Positions 26,824 through 34,337 of a DNA stretch of 42,321 nucleotides are shown piece after piece. The DNA comes from Peribacillus cavernae (GTDB lineage: Bacteria > Bacillota > Bacilli > Bacillales > DSM-1321). The first letter of the stretch is position 1. Every line of letters begins with the position of its first letter. Where the stretch lies: contig NZ_RYZZ01000036.1 in the NCBI RefSeq assembly GCF_003989135.1, positions 1 to 42,321 on the forward strand, given 5' to 3'. The notes beneath the pieces were generated by a model. The model made no database searches. It saw only the letters and a list, made by a program, of their open reading frames with translations, and was not told where the DNA came from. A program made the position numbers and the translations under genes.

Positions 26824-27387
26824 TTGAATCCCATATTAAAGGAATTCCCTGATCGTATCGAATCGGAGAGGCTTTATATTAGGGCTTGCCAGCCAGGCGA
26901 TGGCAAAGCTGTCCATGAGGCGATTACATATTCAAAGGAAGAATTAAAAAAGTGGCTCCCTTTTGCCAATCAGGATTCAACCGAAGAGGAAACAGAAGCG
27001 GGAGTCCGGAAATCATATGCAAAATTCATCGAAAGAGAGAATTTCCGCTTGCATATTTACCGGAAGGAAGATGATATTCTTGTGGGCTCGACAGGTCTTC
27101 ACAGAATCGATTGGGGTCTCCCAAAATTCGAGATTGGCTACTGGGTAGATACAAGATACAGCAAAAAAGGATATATCACCGAAGCTGTTGAGACTCTTAC
27201 CGAGTTTGCATTCGACTATTACGAAGCGAAAAGGGTTGAAATCCGCTGCGATCCTGCCAACGAAAACAGCCGGCGCATTCCAGAAAAATTAGGATTTACG
27301 CTGGAAGGTGTTCTGCAGAATAGCAGTATGAGCGCGGACGGCAACGATATCAGGAATACTTGTGTATTTGCTAAAGTTGAGAAGTAA
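26824..27387 (+). CDS. GNAT acetyltransferase of the RimJ/RimL type
   Basis: The 187-residue protein resembles ribosomal-protein N-acetyltransferases of the RimJ/RimL group. ERLYIRACQPGD at the N-terminus, GYWVDTRYSKKGYITEA (acetyl-CoA motif region) and CDPANENSRRIPEKLGFTLEG are typical. The start is a TTG at 26824 with AAGGGGG about 6 bases upstream. The true substrate is open, as most Bacillus members of this group are uncharacterised. It stands alone between spoIIM and yqxK and ends at a shared terminator. Confidence 0.85.
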   Translation: MNPILKEFPDRIESERLYIRACQPGDGKAVHEAITYSKEELKKWLPFANQDSTEEETEAGVRKSYAKFIERENFRLHIYRKEDDILVGSTGLHRIDWGLPKFEIGYWVDTRYSKKGYITEAVETLTEFAFDYYEAKRVEIRCDPANENSRRIPEKLGFTLEGVLQNSSMSADGNDIRNTCVFAKVEK

Positions 27388-27393
27388 GCAGAA

Positions 27394-27424
27394 AAGCCCG
27401 TCCCCTATCTATAGGGACGGGCTT
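27394..27424. terminator. Terminator between the acetyltransferase gene and yqxK
   Basis: AAGCCCGTCCC (27394-27404) and GGGACGGGCTT (27414-27424) form a perfect 11-bp stem with a 9-base loop. T residues follow on the minus strand, and the flanking genes are convergent. Confidence 0.85.
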
Positions 27425-27481
27425 GCTTAAGCCATGCAAACAAATATCCACGTCAAATCACTTCGTTTACTATCCAAACAC

Positions 27482-28654
27482 CTAATTCGTTTTCACTTTC
27501 CCGTATTTCCCCCCGCCGCCGGCTTCAATGTCCATCTCCCCTTTTCTTGCTAAATCGATATACGCGGCGATTTTGTCCGGGACGATTTCTTTTATTTTCT
27601 CGATGCTCGCCCGGTGCAAAATATCCATTTCCGTCCCCAGCGCCTGAAGCAAACGATCCATCGATTTCGGCCCGAGTCCGGGGATAAACTCAAGCGGTAC
27701 CTGATGAACGTACGGGGGGCGCTCTCTTCGGTCGGAATGTACCGATACTGCCGAGAGTTCCTGAATCCGGGTGGATACGCCTTTAATGAGTTTTTTGCTG
27801 CCGCAATGCGGACAAATGCTGTCCTCAATCTCCGCTGGGTGTAAGCATATCTGGCAAACGGTACGATGGTACTTGCCAAGCCGGGGATTTAGCCCGTAAT
27901 TGGCTGAAATTCTTCTCCCGTCCCTCTCTTTCAATGCCTTTTCAAGCTCGGTAAAATTAGGGCTTTCAAGTCTCATTTCCTGATACTCCCTGGCAATTTT
28001 TCCGAGTGAATGGGCATCGGAATCGGTGAGGAATACAAACTGATTCAACTCGCTTATCCCCTCAGCCATGGCCGTGTCCGAACTGAGCCCAAGCTCGATT
28101 CCATCTATTAGTGCAGGATCAAGCACTTCCTCGAGGCTTTTGTTTACGCCTTTTCCGTAAAGGCTCTTAAAAGGGGTGAAGACGTGGGCCGGGATAAACA
28201 GGCCGCCCAGCGCTTTGACTGTCTGCTGCAGCGTCTTTGCGTCACAGTATATTCTTTGCGAACTCAGGGTAATGTTTTTGACGTAGCCGCTCATCCAGGC
28301 TGAAAATTCCTTCATGGTTGCTAGCGATGGAAAATAAGCGAGCGCATGAATCGGCCCTTTGCAATTCTCATCATAAATTTCAATTTCAGAGCCGGGAATG
28401 AACGCGGTTTTGCCATATTGGAGGCCGCCTTCCGGATTCTCGTATATGTCTCCTTTCGTCATCAGATCATCAATTTCTGCCAGCACTTCCGGTGAATGGC
28501 AATCAATGATCCCAATCATATCAAGTCCTTTTCGTTCACGTGATATGTTCAGGACATTTTCGAGTGTTAATGTTCTTGCACCTGTAATTTTTACTGCTTT
28601 TCCCGTCTTGGTTCTGCCGATATGGATGTGGAGATCGACATAATAAGAATTCAT
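27482..28654 (-). CDS. yqxK: Endonuclease Q family / PHP-domain protein YqxK
   Basis: The protein belongs to the group (TIGR00375) that includes endonuclease Q, which nicks DNA 5' of deaminated bases such as uracil and hypoxanthine. The 390-residue protein starts with a PHP metal site (DLHIHIG near residue 8, IDCHSPE near 50), has DSDAHSLG around residue 216, a four-cysteine zinc knuckle (CQIC and CPHC, about 268-287), and a helix-hairpin-helix-like tail (FIPGLGPKSMDRLL). The ATG at 28654 has no recognisable ribosome site. The 16 bases before it are followed by a transposon-end hairpin, so the native upstream region seems to have been displaced. Confidence 0.85.
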   Translation of the reverse strand: MNSYYVDLHIHIGRTKTGKAVKITGARTLTLENVLNISRERKGLDMIGIIDCHSPEVLAEIDDLMTKGDIYENPEGGLQYGKTAFIPGSEIEIYDENCKGPIHALAYFPSLATMKEFSAWMSGYVKNITLSSQRIYCDAKTLQQTVKALGGLFIPAHVFTPFKSLYGKGVNKSLEEVLDPALIDGIELGLSSDTAMAEGISELNQFVFLTDSDAHSLGKIAREYQEMRLESPNFTELEKALKERDGRRISANYGLNPRLGKYHRTVCQICLHPAEIEDSICPHCGSKKLIKGVSTRIQELSAVSVHSDRRERPPYVHQVPLEFIPGLGPKSMDRLLQALGTEMDILHRASIEKIKEIVPDKIAAYIDLARKGEMDIEAGGGGKYGKVKTN

Positions 28655-28670
28655 CAATTTAGGCGAGGAA

Positions 28671-28702
28671 CCCCGACTTCTAAGCGAAAGCGTAAGTCGG
28701 GG
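28671..28702. mobile_element. Right-end hairpin of an IS200/IS605-type element
   Basis: CCCCGACTT (28671-28679) and AAGTCGGGG (28694-28702) form a perfect 9-bp stem with a 14-base loop. It lies exactly at the 3' end of the IscB-like remnant, whose stop codon is inside the loop. Subterminal hairpins of this kind are what the Y1 transposase recognises in IS200/IS605 elements. No tnpA is present nearby. Confidence 0.65.
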
Positions 28703-28895
28703 AGGAATCGCCTTCTCTCCTTTCGATTAGCAGTGTACTTGCGTATTCGACTCGTTTCAGCTTTTTGTAGCTTGAGGATGCGTGAATTTTTGTGCCATCC
28801 AGTAATCGTACATCAAAATAGCCACTCGTTCGTCTGCCAAATATAAAGCACTCCTGTCCTTTGTAAAGCACTTTGTCAAATAACTGAAACCCACT
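28680..28895 (-). pseudogene. C-terminal remnant of an IscB (RRXRR/HNH) RNA-guided nuclease
   Basis: The frame is open from a stop at 28896-28898 and encodes about 71 residues beginning SGFQLFDKVLYKGQECF, with FGRRTSGYFDVRLLDGTK in the middle and YKKLK...LLIERRE near the end. From memory this is the C-terminal (target-adjacent-motif interacting) region of IscB proteins found in Bacillaceae IS200/IS605-type elements. The RuvC and HNH parts are absent. A GTG start at 28871 is possible, but the fragment lacks all catalytic parts. The last residues (SPTYAFA) are encoded by the right-end hairpin. Confidence 0.72.
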
Positions 28896-28921
28896 TCAAG
28901 CCACATTAGAGGCTAAGTGGG
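28890..28921. other. Hairpin at the upstream edge of the IscB remnant
   Basis: CCCACTT (28890-28896) and AAGTGGG (28915-28921) form a stem that is extended inside by GCC/GGC. It begins at the frame break of the IscB fragment and runs up to the nudF stop codon. It may be the left end of the element or the last hairpin of its guide (omega) RNA scaffold, brought next to the C-terminal codons by an internal deletion. Confidence 0.4.
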
Positions 28922-28933
28922 CGGGTTATTGAC

Positions 28934-29485
28934 TTATAGTTCCAGCGCCTTTCTCAGCTGCAAATATTGAACAGCGTAAGCCGTTTTTGCATCGCAAATT
29001 CTGCCTTCCTTCATATATAGTTCTGCTTCTTCAAGCGAAAGTTCATACACTTCCACAAATTCATCTTCGTCACACGGAGCGGCATTTTCCTTCTTGCGAA
29101 GATTGTGGGCGAAATACAGGTGGACAATTTCATCGGCAAATCCGGGAGACGTATAAAAGGAAGTGATATGCTCCATCCATTCAGACTCATACCCGGTTTC
29201 TTCCTCAAGCTCACGAACAGCTGTATGAACCGGCTCTTCCCCTTTTTCAAGTTTCCCGGCAGGTATCTCGACGATGCTGCGATCCATTGCCTTCCTGTAC
29301 TGCTCAACCATGATGATTTTATTTTCGGCCGTAATCGCAATGATTGCAACCGCACCGGGATGCTTAATAATTTCTCTTTTGCTTTTGTTTCCGTCAGGGA
29401 GCTCGACTACATCCACCTGCAGGCTTATCACTTTTCCTTCGAATATCTTTTCGGTCGATACTGTTTTCTCTTCAAATTTCTTCAT
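28934..29485 (-). CDS. nudF: ADP-ribose pyrophosphatase
   Basis: This Nudix hydrolase cleaves ADP-ribose to AMP and ribose-5-phosphate. The 183-residue protein has a complete Nudix box at residues 77-99 (G77, E83, R91-E92, E95-E96, G98). ATG 29485 has GGGAGTG 5 bases upstream and gives the usual length (185 in B. subtilis). Longer frames upstream have no ribosome site. It corresponds to yqkG, next to mciZ and yqkF in B. subtilis. An IscB remnant lies just past its stop codon. Confidence 0.95.
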   Translation of the reverse strand: MKKFEEKTVSTEKIFEGKVISLQVDVVELPDGNKSKREIIKHPGAVAIIAITAENKIIMVEQYRKAMDRSIVEIPAGKLEKGEEPVHTAVRELEEETGYESEWMEHITSFYTSPGFADEIVHLYFAHNLRKKENAAPCDEDEFVEVYELSLEEAELYMKEGRICDAKTAYAVQYLQLRKALEL

Positions 29486-29620
29486 TTTTACACTCCCTGT
29501 TCTAAGGTAAGGATAATTGTTCATACATTTTACCATAATACAGTGAAACTGCACTCTTGGGAGCATTAGGTGAATATTTGCCATTTTACCGTAAATTTCG
29601 GATAAATATTGGAGGTTGTG

Positions 29621-29785
29621 ATGATGAAGATATATGTATTGGATAAAGGAGTCGTGCTGGCCGGAAAAGGCTGGGAGATCAAACAAAAGCTGAAGGAATA
29701 TCAGGACCGGTATGTATATGTAAACGATTGGATTCAGGATGTGCAGGGTCAGGGCTCATTGCCAGCATTAAAACGGGTCAAGTGA
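29621..29785 (+). CDS. mciZ: Z-ring inhibitor MciZ
   Basis: MciZ is a sporulation peptide made in the mother cell that binds FtsZ and blocks Z-ring assembly. The 54 residues carry the family core KGVVLAGKGWEIKQKLKEY followed by YVYVNDWI. B. subtilis MciZ (40 residues) has KGVVLVGKAWEI and FQYVKDWI at the same spacing and the same place between nudF and yqkF. ATG codons at 29621 and 29624 both follow GGAGG (29611-29615). About 14 extra residues after DWI are not in the B. subtilis peptide. No sigma-E promoter was convincing by eye. Confidence 0.88.
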   Translation: MMKIYVLDKGVVLAGKGWEIKQKLKEYQDRYVYVNDWIQDVQGQGSLPALKRVK

Positions 29786-29906
29786 ATTTAACTGCTTTTG
29801 GATTTATGCCCCGAAATCCAAATTTTATACTTGAGACCTGGATCTTTGGTAATCGACCATTCCCTGCTATACAATATAAACACATAGCAACAAAGGAGTG
29901 AATGGA

Positions 29907-30827
29907 TTGAAAAAAAGAAAACTGGGAAATTCCGATTTGTCCGTTTCGGAAATGGGACTTGGCTGTATGTCGCTTGGAACGAATCAAAGAGAGGCAGCAA
30001 GCATTATTAAAGCGGCTTTAGATGCCGGGATCAACTACTTTGACACCGCGGATTTATACGACTTTGGCGGTAATGAAGAAATGGTCGGCAAAACCTTGAA
30101 ATCCGTCCGTGACAGGGTCATCATCGCCACAAAGGTCGGCAACCGCTGGAATGAAAACAAGGACAGCTGGAGCTGGGATCCATCGGCTGCTTACATAAAA
30201 ACCGCAGTCAAAGACAGCTTGAAGCGCCTTTGCACTGACTATATCGACCTTTACCAGCTTCATGGCGGCACAACAGAGGACAATATTGAGGAAACCATCG
30301 CGGCGTTTGAAGGGCTGAAGAACGAAGGTTACATCCGTTATTACGGGATCTCTTCAATACGCCCGAATGTCATTAAACCATATGTAAAAAAAGCTTCAAT
30401 TGTTTCGGTTATGATGCAATACAGTCTCCTTGACAGGCGTCCTGAGGAATGGATGCCGCTTTTAACAGAAAACAATATTTCAATTGTTGCCAGAGGCCCG
30501 GTTGCCAAAGGGCTCTTAAGCGATAAAATGCTCGACAAGGCTTCAATGAATGTGAAAGAACAGGGATATTTAGACTACAGCTATACAGAACTGAAAGAAT
30601 TGCTGCCTGCTTTAAAAGACAAGCTTTCACCTAGATATATGAATGAAATCGCGCTTCAGTATGTATTATCGCATCATGCTGTCGGTGCGGTGATTCCCGG
30701 GGCAAGCTCGATTGGACAGCTCCGTGAAAATTGTCGGGCACTTAATGCTGCCCCGCTTTCAGAGGAGGAAATCACACTTCTTAAAGAGCTTACGAAGGAA
30801 AGCATTTATAAGGTACACAGGGAATAG
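29907..30827 (+). CDS. yqkF: Aldo/keto reductase YqkF
   Basis: This is an NADPH-dependent aldo/keto reductase with a TIM barrel. The 306-residue protein has the active-site aspartate and tyrosine in DTADLYDFG, the lysine in IATKVGN, the histidine in QLHGG, and a C-terminal cofactor loop (IPGASSIGQLRENCRA). The TTG at 29907 lies 9 bases from AAAGGAG; the GTG at 29898 directly abuts that site and is unlikely. Sequence and position match B. subtilis YqkF. The physiological substrate is unknown. Confidence 0.9.
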   Translation: MKKRKLGNSDLSVSEMGLGCMSLGTNQREAASIIKAALDAGINYFDTADLYDFGGNEEMVGKTLKSVRDRVIIATKVGNRWNENKDSWSWDPSAAYIKTAVKDSLKRLCTDYIDLYQLHGGTTEDNIEETIAAFEGLKNEGYIRYYGISSIRPNVIKPYVKKASIVSVMMQYSLLDRRPEEWMPLLTENNISIVARGPVAKGLLSDKMLDKASMNVKEQGYLDYSYTELKELLPALKDKLSPRYMNEIALQYVLSHHAVGAVIPGASSIGQLRENCRALNAAPLSEEEITLLKELTKESIYKVHRE

Positions 30828-30874
30828 GGTTTTAATATGCAGCATGTTGAAACTTCCAGCGAAGACGGAATCTG

Positions 30875-30924
30875 ATATTACATAGTAACCGTTACTGGTT
30901 TTGACCAATATTATGTAATATTTT
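30875..30924 (+). terminator. Hairpin after yqkF
   Basis: ATATTACATA (30875-30884) pairs perfectly with TATGTAATAT (30912-30921), followed by TTT on the plus strand. A second palindrome, AGTAAC-c-GTTACT, lies inside. The stem is AT-rich, so termination may be modest. Confidence 0.5.
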
Positions 30925-30956
30925 AATGACCCGTTAGCAGGGAAAAAAATAAACAA

Positions 30957-30990
30957 GCACCCGGACAAGATTTCATTAATGCCTGGGTGC
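30957..30990 (-). terminator. Terminator after yqkE
   Basis: GCACCCGG and CCtGGGTGC form the stem with one bulge, and the minus-strand side continues into TTGTTTATTTTTTT. Confidence 0.7.
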
Positions 30991-31058
30991 AAATGTGGGG
31001 ACAAGCCATTATTTAGTAGGAAACCTTTTCTCTTTGAGTTTTTTTTTATTTTTCTCCC

Positions 31059-31322
31059 TTACTTAAAGTTCTTCCAGTCCATCCCGCTTTCATTAAACAG
31101 TTCTTCAAACGATTTATTTTTCTCCTTCTGTCTGCGCGCTTCTTTCTTTCTGGTTTCCTCTGCTTCTTTTTTTGCCGCTTCCGCCTCTGAAAGCTGTTTT
31201 TGTTTTTCACGAAGCTGGGCCATTATATCTCCATTAATCCGGTCTCCAAGCTTCAATGAATCATCTTGCTTGTTCTTGTCCTGATGATGTTGTTTGTTAT
31301 GCTTGGGTTGCTTCTTTTTCAT
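31059..31322 (-). CDS. yqkE: YqkE family protein (DUF3886)
   Basis: This is an 87-residue, very highly charged protein. The central part (about residues 35-72) is a lysine/glutamate/alanine-rich helix likely to form a coiled coil, and the tail FNESGMDWKNFK is characteristic of the family. GGGAGG lies 9 bases before the ATG. Function is unknown. It is divergent from yqkD and convergent with yqkF, as in B. subtilis. Confidence 0.82.
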   Translation of the reverse strand: MKKKQPKHNKQHHQDKNKQDDSLKLGDRINGDIMAQLREKQKQLSEAEAAKKEAEETRKKEARRQKEKNKSFEELFNESGMDWKNFK

Positions 31323-31441
31323 CGGTATATCCTCCCTGTGTTCATGGATCCATTATATCATGGATGCTTTCCAAAATAGCATATTCTCCTCAAAGTAATG
31401 GTAAAATAAAGAAGTCATTGCAGAAGAACGGGAGGATTTCC

Positions 31442-32374
31442 ATGAAGAAATGGTTTGTTATCTTTGGAAGCATTTTCGCTTACATAATCGGCATAGGTAT
31501 GTATTTTTCACACAGGGTTCTTTATATGAGAAAGAAGGAAGATGAGTTTATCCGGAACAGGGAAATCACTGCCAGACGATTTATCGTTTCTGATTTTGAT
31601 CTGTTGCCGAAAGAAGAAAACTGGGTTTCCTCACTGTCCGGTTATAAATTGAAGTGCGTTTTCATCGAGCCGCATGAGACTAAAAAATGGGTGATTATCT
31701 GCCACGGGGTAACGGAGAATAAAATCAATTCAATTAAATATATGAATATCTTTATAAAGCACGGGTTTAATGCCGTCATTTATGATCACCGCCGGCATGG
31801 CGGATCCGGTGGCCGCACAAGCAGCTATGGCCATTATGAGAAATTTGATTTGAAAGCGGTAGTGGATGAATTAAAGCGGAAAAAGGGCAGCGATATCACA
31901 CTTGGCATCCACGGCGAATCAATGGGAGCCGCCACGCTTTTGTTATATGCAGGTACCATCGAGGATGGTGCTGATTTTTATATCGCAGATTGTCCGTTTT
32001 CTGATTTTGAAGCGCAGTTGAAGCATCAGTTAAAAAAAGAGGTTCCGCTTCCGGCCTGGATGGTGCTGCCGATCGGAAATGCTTTCATTCATCTTCGCGG
32101 CGGCTACCGGGTCAAGGACATATCACCAATTGCGTCTGTGAAAAACATAAAAAAACCGGTGTTGTTTATTCATAGCGAGCCGGACGATTTCATTCCCGCC
32201 TCGATGACAAAAGAGCTCTACAAGGAAAAAGAAGGACCAAAACAGCTTTATATCGCCAAAATCGGGGCACATGCCCAATCCTATAATGAAAACAACAAGG
32301 AATATGAAGAAGTGATTGACCGGTTCCTAAACGATCTGGTTTTTCCTGAAGAGAATAAAATCGAGCTGACCTGA
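31442..32374 (+). CDS. yqkD: Alpha/beta hydrolase YqkD
   Basis: This membrane-anchored serine hydrolase has one N-terminal membrane segment (about residues 4-22). The nucleophile is S160 in HGESMGA, the acid is D248 or D249 in EPDDF, and H277 in GAHAQS completes the triad; CHGVTENK forms the oxyanion region. The 310-residue length and position match B. subtilis YqkD (305). ATG 31442 is chosen because GGGAGG lies 6 bases upstream; the frame stays open upstream but over yqkE. The substrate is unknown. The stop codon lies inside the following terminator stem. Confidence 0.9.
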   Translation: MKKWFVIFGSIFAYIIGIGMYFSHRVLYMRKKEDEFIRNREITARRFIVSDFDLLPKEENWVSSLSGYKLKCVFIEPHETKKWVIICHGVTENKINSIKYMNIFIKHGFNAVIYDHRRHGGSGGRTSSYGHYEKFDLKAVVDELKRKKGSDITLGIHGESMGAATLLLYAGTIEDGADFYIADCPFSDFEAQLKHQLKKEVPLPAWMVLPIGNAFIHLRGGYRVKDISPIASVKNIKKPVLFIHSEPDDFIPASMTKELYKEKEGPKQLYIAKIGAHAQSYNENNKEYEEVIDRFLNDLVFPEENKIELT

Positions 32375-32395
32375 AGCAAAAGGTCAGCTCGATTT
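32358..32395. terminator. Terminator between yqkD and yqkB
   Basis: AAATCGAGCTGACCT (32358-32372) and AGGTCAGCTCGATTT (32381-32395) are perfect complements over 15 bases with an 8-base loop. The last yqkD codons are part of the stem. It also lies just past the yqkB stop, so it serves both convergent genes. Confidence 0.9.
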
Positions 32396-32397
32396 AT

Positions 32398-32742
32398 TTA
32401 ATAAAAGGCGCTTCCGCTTTTCTTCCTTTCAAAAAAGCTCATGCGTGGATTAAGAATTCCGTTTGCGCTTCTTAATTGAAAGCTGTTTACCTCGGGAAGG
32501 AAATCAATTTTCATTCTATCATCCATAAAAATCTGTTTGGACTTCTCCATATAGACCGGCAGATAATTTGTGTCGATTTTTTCAGCATCCTTCTCATACT
32601 CATCAGCAAACCAGAGGGCGGTCACTCCATTAACGGCACAGCCGCATCCGTCCGTGTCGTACTTTAATGTAATATGGCCCTTTTTTTCGCCTATTTTCTC
32701 GGAGACTTTTTTTATCGCGCTTTCAGTCCACTCTATGTTCAT
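32398..32742 (-). CDS. yqkB: HesB/IscA-like iron-sulfur family protein YqkB
   Basis: The protein has the HesB/A-type iron-sulfur carrier fold. The 114 residues include DGCGCAVNGV near residue 31 and a C-terminal region FQLRSANGILNPRM. The terminal cysteine pair of true IscA is absent, so function in cluster transfer is doubtful. The last residues (ERKKSGSAFY) are encoded by the edge of a dispersed repeat (GGCGCTTCCGCTTTTC, 32407-32422), giving a tail unlike the family. The start is ATG 32742, with GGGATG about 4-9 bases upstream. Confidence 0.83.
   Translation of the reverse strand: MNIEWTESAIKKVSEKIGEKKGHITLKYDTDGCGCAVNGVTALWFADEYEKDAEKIDTNYLPVYMEKSKQIFMDDRMKIDFLPEVNSFQLRSANGILNPRMSFFERKKSGSAFY
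32407..32422 (+). repeat. 16-bp remnant of the dispersed repeat inside the yqkB 3' end
   Basis: GGCGCTTCCGCTTTTC is identical to the terminal signature of copies C and D, but nothing else of the element remains. It is translated in the yqkB frame. Confidence 0.7.
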
Positions 32743-32910
32743 CGTTACATCCCCTTTCTCTTTTGCTCGGGAAATCTAATGACCATTATACCGAAAGAAA
32801 AGGATTCTGTTAATCAATCTGATTTACATGCAACTTCGATTTGCCCATTCCAATATACCCACGACTAAACAGCAAATGAAACATTTGTTCTATTTTCCAT
32901 GTTTTAAATC

Positions 32911-32954
32911 TTGAATAAAGATCATTTGTTCGCATATAATAAGAACAAAAGTTC
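32911..32954 (+). promoter_or_regulatory. SOS promoter with LexA box
   Basis: TTGAAT (32911-32916), an 18-base spacer and TATAAT (32935-32940) form a sigma-A promoter. Directly after the -10 box lies GAAC-AAAA-GTTC (32943-32954), matching the core of the Bacillus LexA (DinR) box CGAAC-N4-GTTCG. A second, weaker half-match (AAAC-ATTT-GTTC, about 32879-32890) lies upstream. The B. subtilis yqjW operon is LexA controlled, which supports the reading. Confidence 0.85.
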
Positions 32955-32973
32955 CGTTTAGGGGTGAATGATC

Positions 32974-33075
32974 ATGAATTTCAACAGAGATAAGCATACC
33001 ATCAAAATCATTTACATAAGTCAATCCGATTGTTTATCTCAACAGCACGTAAAAAGAGTTGGTGCAGCACTATGA
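32974..33075 (+). CDS. 33-residue ORF coupled to the SOS polymerase
   Basis: ATG 32974 follows AGGGGTG about 8 bases upstream. The frame begins MNFNRDKHTIKIIY and stops with TGA inside ATGA, overlapping the polymerase start codon. The polymerase has no strong ribosome site of its own, so this ORF may exist to deliver ribosomes to it or may encode a small SOS protein. I do not recognise the peptide. Confidence 0.5.
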   Translation: MNFNRDKHTIKIIYISQSDCLSQQHVKRVGAAL

Positions 33076-34337
33076 TCGACTATTCAGCACTTCCCCGCCA
33101 TAATGTCCTTTGCGTGGACATAAAATCATTTTTTGCTTCCGTTGAAGCCTACAATCTTACAGTCGATCCTCTGACCGCTTATATTGCAGTCATTGGGGAT
33201 AAAAAACGATCCGGAAGCATCGTCCTGGCAGCCTCACCGATGATGAAAAAAGAATATCGGATTAAAACAGGCAGCCGTTTATATGAAATCCCGACCGGCG
33301 ACCCTCGCATTCACGTGGTCGAAGCGAACATGGGCCAATACTTACAAACATCGATCGAGATTACAAAACTAATGAATAAGTTTGTTCCTATGGAGGCCAT
33401 TCACCAGTATTCAATTGATGAATTTTGGATCACTGCTGATGGCATTGAGGGTTTATTTGGTGACCGATGGGAATTGGCCCGACAGATTCAGCAAGTGATT
33501 TATGACGAATTTCGTCTGCCAAGCTGTATCGGCATCGGTCCGAACCGTTTTCTTTCAAAGGTTATCCTTGACACCGAGGCTAAAAAGAAGGGGATCGCGG
33601 AATGCCAGTACGAAGATGTTCAACAAAAACTTTGGCCGTTGCCAGTTGAAGAGATCTGGGGTATTGGGCGCCGGATGAAAAGAAACCTGAATCGTCAGGG
33701 AATTGTAACGCTCGGCGATCTCGCACGGTATCCTCTTTCGATGCTGAAGAAACGCTTTGGTATCATGGGCGAGCAAATGTGGTATCATGCGTGGGGCGTT
33801 GACCTTTCCCCAGTCCTCGGGCAACCGTATGACAACACCCACAGCACACAAAAAGGATACGGGCACGGCATTACCCTCTTGCGGGACTATACCGGTGACG
33901 AGGTAGGGGCAGTCTTGCTCGATCTGGCGGAAGAAGTGTGCCGGCGCACCCGCACCGCTAACATGTGCGGCCGCACCATTCATTTCGGGATCGGTTATTC
34001 TAACTACGAGGGCGGAGGCGGATTCAGCCGTTCACGAAGTATTGACGTCCCGACAAACGTCACCCTCGACGTCTATAAAATCTGCATGGATCTGTTTCGC
34101 GAGAATTATAACGGAGGAATTATCCGGTCCGTCCACCTTTCACTCAATAACCTCAGCCCGGATGACGGCACCCAGCTCAACCTATTCGAAAACAATGAGA
34201 AAAAGCATCGGCTTGGCTATGTGATGGACAGCATCCGCGCTAAATACGGCCCGACAGCGATTCTTTGGGCACGCAGCTATACGGATGCCGGAGTCGCGCT
34301 TGACCGCAGCAAAAAGATCGGAGGACACCGCGCATGA
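33072..34337 (+). CDS. Y-family DNA polymerase (UvrX/YqjW type)
   Basis: This is an error-prone translesion polymerase of the UmuC/DinB superfamily, UvrX-like branch. The 421-residue protein has the catalytic carboxylates D16 (VDIKSFFASVE) and D116-E117 (YSIDEF), a helix-hairpin-helix (EEIWGIGRRMKRNL) and a little-finger domain. QLNLF at about 368-372 is a sliding-clamp binding motif. ATG 33072 gives the family N-terminus. It is controlled by the LexA box upstream and is followed, with an ATGA overlap, by a YolD-like gene, the usual partner. It corresponds to B. subtilis yqjW (PolY2). Confidence 0.93.
   Translation: MIDYSALPRHNVLCVDIKSFFASVEAYNLTVDPLTAYIAVIGDKKRSGSIVLAASPMMKKEYRIKTGSRLYEIPTGDPRIHVVEANMGQYLQTSIEITKLMNKFVPMEAIHQYSIDEFWITADGIEGLFGDRWELARQIQQVIYDEFRLPSCIGIGPNRFLSKVILDTEAKKKGIAECQYEDVQQKLWPLPVEEIWGIGRRMKRNLNRQGIVTLGDLARYPLSMLKKRFGIMGEQMWYHAWGVDLSPVLGQPYDNTHSTQKGYGHGITLLRDYTGDEVGAVLLDLAEEVCRRTRTANMCGRTIHFGIGYSNYEGGGGFSRSRSIDVPTNVTLDVYKICMDLFRENYNGGIIRSVHLSLNNLSPDDGTQLNLFENNEKKHRLGYVMDSIRAKYGPTAILWARSYTDAGVALDRSKKIGGHRA

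Noticed and set aside
28622..28846. Plus-strand ORF across the IscB remnant
   Set aside because: It runs antisense to the IscB-like frame, has no ribosome site, and its sequence resembles nothing recognisable.
29520..29527. CATACATT as a sigma-E -10 box for mciZ
   Set aside because: The box itself is good, but no acceptable -35 sequence lies 14-15 bases upstream, and it is 94 bases from the start codon.
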